Source of the DNA: Io17-Chloro-G2 sp965226915
GTDB taxonomy: Bacteria > Chloroflexota > Dehalococcoidia > Lucifugimonadales > UBA3495
Length of the DNA stretch: 64,000 nucleotides
Direction: 5' to 3'
Assembly (NCBI GenBank): GCA_965226915.1
Contig: CBDDEJ010000009.1
Coordinates: forward strand, 248,001 to 312,000
Positions 58,100 through 64,000 of this stretch are shown here, piece by piece. Positions within the stretch are counted from its first letter, which is position 1. Every line of letters begins with the position of its first letter. Position numbers and translations under genes: made by a program. Under the pieces are notes generated by a model, which was given only the letters and a program-made list of their open reading frames with translations, did not search any database and was not told where the DNA came from.

Positions 58100-58415
58100 A
58101 TAGCCACAGATTCGTACGTATCGAATAGCAGAGTCGCTATGGCCGTCAATGCTGAGACACCCGTTTCGCCACTCCCAAATATGTGTTGGTATGTCGGCTT
58201 CCGCGGGGTTGAGCGGGCGAGCACGGACCGGGCTTGTCTTCGCCGGGTCGCAGCCCCGATAATGAGTACCTGGGCTGTTCCCACGCCCTGGCAAAGGGTG
58301 GCGCGGCGCAATCACAGGCGTCGCGTCAGAGCAAGCTCTCGACGGGAATAGATGAGCCTCCAACCCTGCGGGCCGGAGGCTCATGGGGCCTATTCGGGGT
58401 AGCCTGAGCGAGTCC
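58100..58415. other. Upstream region of LRR copy 2
   Basis: Bases 58100-58216 closely match 56993-57111, the region before LRR copy 1 (AATGCTGAGACACCCGTTTC), so a duplication includes the upstream sequence. No separate gene seen. Confidence 0.5.
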
Positions 58416-58461
58416 TTATATTAGGACCTCCCACCGAAAAGTTCGCAATTGAGCTTGTCTC
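58416..58461 (-). repeat. GGP-type recombinase tail (partial)
   Basis: Minus strand reads MRQAQLRTFRWEVLI-stop, lacking the GGP part. One border of the segment that carries the 76-aa membrane protein. Confidence 0.6.
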
Positions 58462-58781
58462 ATAAAGCTGACATTTCCAGAGGCTCAATGTTCTGTATTC
58501 CGTCTTTCGACGAGATGACGAACCTGACGTCATATTTCAATCACGGCATTCCGGCGTACGCCGGAATCCAGACTGTCTCGCATAGTGCAAGTCAAGTGGA
58601 AGAGATTTCTGAGACAGGCTCAATTCAGTACGTGCAGGCCCCCTTTTTCATGTCCGGTCCGGTACGCAGCTATTCGGCTGTGCTGAGGCATTGACTTCCC
58701 TGATTGATCTGGCGAGAATCTCTTGGGAATAGTGAAGGCTTTTTCACCTAGCGACGCCACTACCAGTAAAGGAGGTACCGC

Positions 58782-59012
58782 ATGGAGCTAAAGGAAAACG
58801 TAGATACTGTGTTGCTTGGCAGGATATTAGCAGGGGTCATAATCGCGATTACCTTTGTCTACGGCATCTATGCAGCGACGGAATTCAACGGGTTCTGGTC
58901 TTTTCTATCTGCTATCACACTTCCGCTGGCAGTGGGATTTCTGATTATAATGGTGACAGAGGTTGTAAGGGAGATGCAACAACACGGGAAACAGGATAGC
59001 TCGCAAGACTGA
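58782..59012 (+). CDS. Small two-helix membrane protein, 76 aa
   Basis: AAAGGAGG sits 6 bases before the ATG, the best ribosome site in the region. Two transmembrane helices (LAGVIIAITFVYGIYAA, ITLPLAVGFLIIMVTEVV) joined by a short NGFWSF loop, with a charged KENVD start and a REMQQHGKQDSSQD tail. Function unknown. Bracketed by GGP-type tails at 58416 and 59274. A REP-like palindrome (CATTCCGGCGTACGCCGGAA) lies upstream at about 58545. Confidence 0.7.
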   Translation: MELKENVDTVLLGRILAGVIIAITFVYGIYAATEFNGFWSFLSAITLPLAVGFLIIMVTEVVREMQQHGKQDSSQD

Positions 59013-59667
59013 ACGCCGTCGGCTCCGGCGCCATCAAGATGCGGGATGAAAGCAGGGTATAGGTAGAGGCTGCTTCTTCTATGCAGGGAGGTGGAGGGAT
59101 TCCGGACAGCGGCGCGGGCAACGCCCTGTCGCTGAACCGGTCCGGTCATTAGGCTCGACCACCTGTAAGCGGCGGCGGTAAGGGCCTGTTGAAAAGTTGA
59201 CACAAGAGCAGTTTCGGGCAATTCCTGGGTTAAAATGGAGTGCAGTCCGTCAAACTGGACTTCTTATATCCGAACTTCCCACCGAAAAGTTCGCAATTCG
59301 GTACGTGTAGGTCCACCTAACTGGACAAAATCAAGAACCTTCGTGATCAGGTTTACCATGGCTTTATAGGCACTGCTCTGGTCCCAGCCCGTGGTCGAAA
59401 GCCCGTCCCTACCATAAGGCCCCTGGCGATCCAGCGGGGGCCTTTGTTTTTGGCTAACCGCCATCACCCGCGATTGCTTTAGAGGGTGTGTGACCACCCC
59501 GACCGGCACCCAACCCGTCTTCCCGCCCACGCGGGAATCCGCTGTCTCGACTTTGGAGCGCCGTCGACGCCCTAGGAATCCCGAAAGACCTGAACGGCTT
59601 GGGCTCCTGTGCCAGGATTCCCAGAGACCTCTCATTCTGCCCGGCATCGTCCGGGCAGAATGGTTAA
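59013..59667. terminator. Intergenic stretch: recombinase tail and terminator hairpin
   Basis: Minus strand 59356-59274 reads NLITKVLDFVQLGGP, then TRTELRTFRWEVRI-stop, the most complete tail. At 59417-59455 AAGGCCCC-TGG pairs with CC-GGGGCCTT and is followed by TGTTTTTGG, a terminator-like hairpin. A REP-like hairpin lies near 59518. No gene. Confidence 0.6.
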
Positions 59668-60000
59668 TCAGTCGTCCAGCAAGACGTAGACCGCGGCCGA
59701 TGGGCTCAGGTCGTTGTGCGAATGGCCCTTGCCGGTGACGTCCTCCATCAGCCGGATGTCACCGGCTCGCAGCACCCGCTTGGCGCCGTCGGTGGCCCCG
59801 ATCTCCACCTCGCCGGACAGGTGGATAATCAGCCTCCGCTCGGGCAGCGGATGAAAGTCGCTGTGGCGCGACCCGTCAAATTCCTGCACCCGCACCTCGG
59901 ACACATTGATCAAGGCCCCCAGCTCCGGGTGCTCCTCCAGCTTCAGGTCCTCGATGTGACTCTCGCCGTCGGCGTCCGAAAATACCCGGTATATTGCCAT
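59668..60000 (-). CDS. Small cupin-domain protein
   Basis: 110 aa. Cupin core: SRHSDFHPLPERRLIIHLSG with metal-type histidines, VLRAGDIRLMEDVTGKGHSH, and a C-terminal AAVYVLLDD strand. A single-domain bicupin-less protein; such cupins bind or isomerise small ligands. Intact start at 60000 with GGGGGAGG upstream. Confidence 0.8.
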   Translation of the reverse strand: MAIYRVFSDADGESHIEDLKLEEHPELGALINVSEVRVQEFDGSRHSDFHPLPERRLIIHLSGEVEIGATDGAKRVLRAGDIRLMEDVTGKGHSHNDLSPSAAVYVLLDD

Positions 60001-60249
60001 TCCTCCCCCTGTACGTTTCTGTAATGCATGCCCTGATAAACGTGGTGGCGGTCACAAATCAGGGCAACAGCATCTCGATGACACAGGCCCCCGTCCTTCC
60101 CGCCCGGATGTATCCTACGCGTCATTCCCACACGTTTCTACCTCATCCGTCATACCGGCGGAAGCCGGAATGACGGGTAACCGGCAACTTTGTCATCTCA
60201 ATCCGATGACCCTGGTTCGCAAGCCCGCTGACTCTGCCGGGTCATTCCC

Positions 60250-61137
60250 CTAGCCGCACGCCGGTATGACCTCTTCCCCGAACAGCCGTATCGCCTCCAT
60301 TATCTTCTCGTGGGGCGGGCCTCCCGAATGGGCGTGCCGCAGCCGGAGCAGGAAGTAGTCCGCGCCCACCTCCTCGCTCCAGCGCCCGAACTCCGCCACG
60401 CATTCATCCGGTTCCCTAAGTATCAACCGGTCGGCCCCCAGGTAGTCCAGGGTTATCTCGTCCTCCGACCCGATGCCGCGGAACTCCGGCAAGCCGTTGC
60501 GCCAGTAGTACTTGTAGGCCCCATCACCTCCGGGCCGTACACCGCCGCGGCCTCAGCGCGGGTCTCGGGGGCCGCCCAGGCGTCCCGCATTAGGGCCACC
60601 TGCGGCTCCCTTCTCGCCCGTACCGCCGCCTCCCGGTAGGTCTCCACCAGCTCGATGGTGCTGGCCAGGTCGGTGCTGGGTCCGGCCACGAACCCGTCAG
60701 CCATGCGCCCAGCCCGGCGCGCTCCCGGCGGGGTGCTGGCCCCGATCCACAGGGGAGGAGCGGACTGCTGGAAGGGACTGGGCCGGATGTGCAGGTTTTC
60801 CAGTTGGTGGTACTCGCCGTGGAAGGAGAAGGGTTTCCCGCTCCAGCAGTGGCGGATAATCTCCACCCCCTCCTCGAACCGACCCACCCGCTGGCCCACC
60901 TGCACCTCGAAGGCCCGAAAGTCAGCCTCCTGGTATCCCAGGCCCACACCCAGGATGATTCTCCCCTTGGACACCAGGTCCAGGGTGATCACGTCCTCCG
61001 CCAGGTGTACCGGGTTGTGCAGGGACAGCAGGATTACCGACGTGCCCACGTTCAGGGTGCTGACCAGCATGTTGGCGATTCCATCTAAAATGGCGATTTT
61101 GGCTGCCTCGACCACTGGGGCGGGAAGCTTTTCGTAA
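60250..61137 (-). pseudogene. LLM-class flavin-dependent oxidoreductase, truncated and frameshifted
   Basis: The reading from EKLPAPVVEAAKIAILDGIA (about 61137) through GKGRIILGVGLGYQEADFRA, PLWIGASTPPGARRAGRMAD to AAVYGPEVM; a one-base shift near 60520 leads to YKYYWRNGLPEFRGIGSEDE and RHAHSGGPPHEKIMEAIRLF. The first ~70 residues, including the first flavin strand, are missing at the IS630 junction. A F420- or FMN-type monooxygenase originally. Confidence 0.8.
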
Positions 61138-61277
61138 CTAAACCAAAGCCAAGGTGGGAACTACATTTTGGAGCGATGGCAAAGGCGTGGCAGTTTTCAT
61201 CATCAGTGCGTCGGCTCGGGCTTGTAAAAGGGTTCGGCAGCGATGTTTCACTTCATCCTTACGGTGAGCTAGCCCGC
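61138..61277 (-). mobile_element. IS630-type end fragment, 140 bp
   Basis: Identical except one base to 23961-24100, the 3' end of an IS630-family remnant. Here it joins a truncated oxidoreductase to an HsdR fragment. It starts at CTAAACC, consistent with a TA target. Confidence 0.7.
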
Positions 61278-62372
61278 GTCAATCGGGTATTCAAGGATAA
61301 GCCGGGCGGTCTGGTGGTGGACTACCTAGGACTGGCCCAGGACCTCAAGACAGCCTTGGCCACCTACACCGAGAGCGGGGGTACGGGGCGAACGGCTCTG
61401 AATCAGGACGAAGCGGTGGCGGTGATGCTGGAGAAGTACGAGGTCTGCTGCGCGCTATTCCACGGCTTCGAATGGTCCAAGTGGACGGCGGGCAACGCCC
61501 AGGAGCGGTTGGGACTGCTGCCAGCCGCCTAGGAGCACGTCCTGGCCCAAGAGGACGGCAAGGAACGCTGCCTAAACGCGGTCCGCGAGCTGTCGCAAGC
61601 CTTTGCCCTAGCCGTGCCGCACCCGGAGACGTTTCGCATTCGCGACGACGTGGGATTCTTCCAGGCGGTGAGGGCGGCGCTGTCGAAGCGAGCAACGGGC
61701 GAGGCGCGCCCCGAGGAGGATCTGGACGTGGCCGTGCGCCAGATAATCTCGCGGGCGTTGGCCTCCGAAGGTGTGCTGGACATCTTCGCCGCTGCGGGAC
61801 TGGACAAGCCGGACATCTCGGTGCTCTCCGACGAGTTCCTGGCTGAGGTGCAAGGAATGCCTCAGCGCAACCTCGCCGTCGAACTTCTACAGAAGCTGCC
61901 CAAGGGTGAGTTGCACATCCGCCGCCGCAAGAACGTCGTGCAGGCTCGCTCTTTCGCCGAACTGCTGGAGCAGACCCTACGCCGCTACCAGAACCGGGCT
62001 ATAGAGGCGGCGCAGGTCATCGAGGAGTTGATCCAGCTTGCCAGAGATATACGGGAGGCCAACGCGCGCGGCGAGCGGCTAGGACTCTCGGAGGATGAGT
62101 TGGCCTTCTACGACGCGCTGGAAACCAACGACAGCGCGGTGCAGGTGTTGGGCGACGAAACCCTTCGTGCCATAGCCCGTGAGTTGGTCGACACCGTGCG
62201 GAGCAACGTCACTATCGACTGGACGCTGCGGGAGAACGTCCGCGCCAAGCTCCGGGCGATGGTCAAGCGCATCCTGCGCAAGCACGGCTACCCGCCGGAT
62301 AAGCAGGAGAAGGCGACAGTCACTGTCCTTGAGCAGGCAGAAGTGCTGTCAGAAGGCTGGGCGACTGTCTGA
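61278..62372 (+). pseudogene. Type I restriction enzyme R subunit (HsdR), C-terminal part with amber stop
   Basis: The reading VNRVFKDKPGGLVVDYLGLA (end of the helicase region) through MLEKYEVCCALFHGFEW to LLPAA, TAG at 61530-61532, then the same frame EHVLAQEDGKERCLNAVREL to the stop at 62372, with the helical C-terminal domain (NLAVELLQKLPKGELHIRRR, TIDWTLRENVRAKLRAMVKR). The nuclease and most helicase motifs are gone. No HsdM or HsdS is near. Confidence 0.85.
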
Positions 62373-62816
62373 GGGATTGCAGACGCGAAGACATCATCCA
62401 CATGGGCCTAGCGAGAACTCACAGCGCTAGCCGCATCTCGAAAATGGTTCTGCCTACCGTCAACTTAGGCCCACCTAACTGGACAAAATCAAGAACCTTT
62501 GTGATGAGGTTCAAACTGCAAGCGTAATCGGACATCTCCCTGCCTGCAACATGCAAATGCCAAGCCCTTGCTGTCATGGCGGGGGCTTTTTCTTTGGGAG
62601 TCCGGTACCCCCAAGGATTGTTGAGCGGCTGCTTGCGCTGGCAGGGTCAGAGGAAGCCGACTCCTATTGCCGGTTTCAAATGCCAATGACGGGCCGACCG
62701 GTCTATCTCAACTACCAAGAACCGCCTTCATCGGAGGAATTCAACGGACCCTTCCGTCAGGAGTGCCTGAATGAGAACCCAGGTCGACCGCCCACGAGTA
62801 GCGCAGTTTTCTGTTG
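62373..62816. other. Gene-poor stretch with a recombinase tail and a terminator hairpin
   Basis: Minus strand 62515-62419 reads NLITKVLDFVQLGGP then KLTVGRTIFEMRLAL-stop. A hairpin at about 62562-62600 (AAGCCC ... GGGGGCTTTTTCTTT) resembles a terminator. At about 62728 the plus strand reads EEFNGPFRQECLNEN, a scrap of an rve-type transposase. Confidence 0.5.
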
Positions 62817-63080
62817 CTATTGCGTCCTTCGTATGAGGATTTCCTGGAAAGGGGAGTCGGACAGGCTGGCTTCGTCCAGCATCCGGCGGAACTGGGGCCG
62901 GTCGGCGATGCGCCCGCTCTCGGCCTCGTCAATGTACTCGCGGGTGACTACGTAGCCGTTCTTCTCGGCGTAGTCCCGGAGCGCTCGCATCTGGGCTGCC
63001 ACCGAGAGGTCCACGTCCTGGCGGTCGCTGGAGACCCGGGCGTACAGGGCCGCCGGGGTCAGGTCATATCGTTCATTCAT
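62817..63080 (-). pseudogene. Large serine recombinase, N-terminal catalytic fragment
   Basis: 87 aa: AALYARVSSDRQDVDLSVAA carries the catalytic serine (YARVSS), then YIDEAESGRIADRPQFRRML, and the reading ends at FQEILIRRTQ. The rest of the resolvase domain, the recombinase domain and the zinc-coil region are missing. A matching middle fragment is at 42305-42614. Confidence 0.82.
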
Positions 63081-63159
63081 TAGCTCCTCCTTCGGTCTCT
63101 TCCTGGGTTGTTTGGCGGGAGCGCAGCCGTTCCAGTCGTTCCTGCCGGCGCAACTCCCT

Positions 63160-63693
63160 TTCTTCCATGTACCGGGTGAAGGCCGTGAACCAGCACGGGG
63201 CCAGCACGTGGTCCAAGTTCGTCCGGGCCAATACCCCGGCGGCTCCCACGGCGGAGCCGACTCAGGCCCAGCAGACGACCTGCCAGCTGGGACAGTTCAA
63301 CGATTTTAAGGTTGAAAGCTCCGGCGGGGTATTCACAGCTACCTGGGACTATCCGGATGGTTGCGACGCGACCACTTTTCCGGGGGATTTCGACATTGTC
63401 GTAGAGTGGAAGCGGTTGTTCAGCATCAACGTCGGGAGTGACGGCGACGGCGTCACCTGGGACGACGGCTCCTGGGATGAGTTCCGCGAGGCTAGTTGTG
63501 AAGAGGGGACCGTGACAACCACGTGTACCTTCGGGCGCAACACTATCGAAACCGGCGAGCAATTTGTCGTAAGGGTCAAGACCGTCGGCAGCAATGGCTC
63601 GGACACGACGAGAGCAGTGGGAGTCTTTCCCTTTGTCGCGTCAAGTAGAGGCGCGAACGATGCGATGCTGTTGGGGCCTCCGCTTGCGCGACT
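63160..63693 (+). pseudogene. Fibronectin type III-like surface protein fragment
   Basis: The reading starts in mid-domain (YRVKAVNQHGASTWSKFVRA, the end of an FnIII unit) and continues into a second beta-sandwich (FNDFKVESSGGVFTATWDYP, VVEWKRLFSINVGSDGDGVT, TGEQFVVRVKTVGSNGSDTT). There is no signal peptide; the 5' side is cut by the recombinase fragment and the 3' side by MITE A copy 11. Confidence 0.6.
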
Positions 63694-63872
63694 CTAGAAA
63701 CTCGGACGGAAACCCCGATTCTCTCCAAGCTGCCGTTTTCTTAGCGATGATTGTCGATGTAACAGTGGGTTCTTGAACCGTATTACAGACACTATCATGC
63801 CACATAAGACTATAATACGTCTGTCTGGCGTAGCGCGAAACCCGGCCAATGGCTTTCCGGCCAGACCTCTAG
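63694..63872 (+). mobile_element. MITE A copy 11
   Basis: 179 bp, TCCAAGCTGCCG subtype. Its right CTAG is the left CTAG of copy 12, giving a head-to-tail tandem. Confidence 0.9.
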
Positions 63873-64000
63873 AAACTCGGACGGAAACCCCGATTCTCTC
63901 CAAGCTGCCGTTTTCTTAGCGACGATTGTCGATGTAACAGTGGGTTCTTGAACCGTATTAAAGACACTATCATGCCACATAAGACTATAATACGTCTGTC
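63869..64000 (+). mobile_element. MITE A copy 12, cut by the window end
   Basis: The first 132 bp of a further copy, same subtype as copy 11, starting at the shared CTAG. It continues beyond the window. Confidence 0.9.

Noticed and set aside
24796..62372. Amber codon reassignment (for example pyrrolysine)
   Set aside because: Expected residues at the four TAG sites differ, most damage in the window is ordinary decay, and TAG ends several intact-looking genes. Kept only as a question in the findings.
1..64000. tRNA or rRNA genes
   Set aside because: No cloverleaf or rRNA-like stretch was found by eye; a covariance-model scan could not be run.

Overview
The window looks like an accessory, decaying region of a GC-rich environmental bacterium. 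The gene types fit a Chloroflexota (SAR202 / Dehalococcoidia-like) marine or host-associated lineage: a CO-dehydrogenase-like molybdopterin hydroxylase, LLM flavin oxidoreductase, HpaB-type monooxygenase, amidohydrolase, SDR, PQQ/ASST-like propeller and HTTM/DCC pair. This taxonomic guess is inference; there is no rRNA, tRNA or ribosomal gene here to anchor it. No CRISPR array was seen.

The most striking feature is mobile DNA that uses the tetranucleotide CTAG. A 179-bp element (called MITE A here) occurs 12 times, the last running off the window end. A 153-bp element (MITE B) occurs five times. A full IS701-type element (7043-8508), a full IS1182-type element (36430-38310) and the left end of another IS1182-type element (1157) also start or end at CTAG. 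MITE A has IS1182-like ends and MITE B has IS701-like ends, so both look like non-autonomous derivatives. Every IS701-type element in the window (five MITE B plus the IS) sits on the right-hand CTAG of a MITE A. At several genes, removing the insert and one CTAG restores the reading frame exactly. Two copies of an IS3-family element, an IS1380 element, and fragments of IS481, IS630, TnpB and large serine recombinases add to the load.

Layout: 1-9 kb, integrase, IS debris, phage portal remnant and a HEPN-type gene whose upstream partner is broken. 9-14.7 kb, metabolic genes (molybdopterin hydroxylase) and an HTTM/DCC pair. 14.9-16 kb, MITEs plus a 15-bp tandem repeat with about 42 units. 16-32.5 kb, catabolic genes, many broken by deletion, frameshift or amber stops, ending with an ACT-domain protein and a histidine decarboxylase. 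32.9-40.4 kb, a restriction-modification-like operon (helicase-nuclease, DUF2513, methyltransferase) wrecked by four insertions. 40.6-50.4 kb, HNH/Excalibur lipoprotein, LRR and recombinase fragments, IS1380, a PAS-PAS-GAF histidine kinase with a response regulator, and IS3. 50.9-54.2 kb, an intact two-gene cassette (261-aa protein plus QueC-like/PD-(D/E)XK fusion) bracketed by short conserved recombinase-tail sequences. 54.3-64 kb, a frameshifted UvrD-like helicase, duplicated LRR lipoproteins, a small membrane protein, cupin, LLM oxidoreductase and HsdR fragments, and two abutting MITE A copies.

The best candidate for an undescribed system is the QueC-like cassette: two overlapping genes, both encoding proteins that begin Met-Gly, one a PP-loop zinc QueC-like enzyme fused to a nuclease. 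It resembles in logic, but not in gene content, type IV CBASS and Qat defence. The surrounding restriction, methylase, HEPN and helicase debris is what a turnover-prone defence island would look like.
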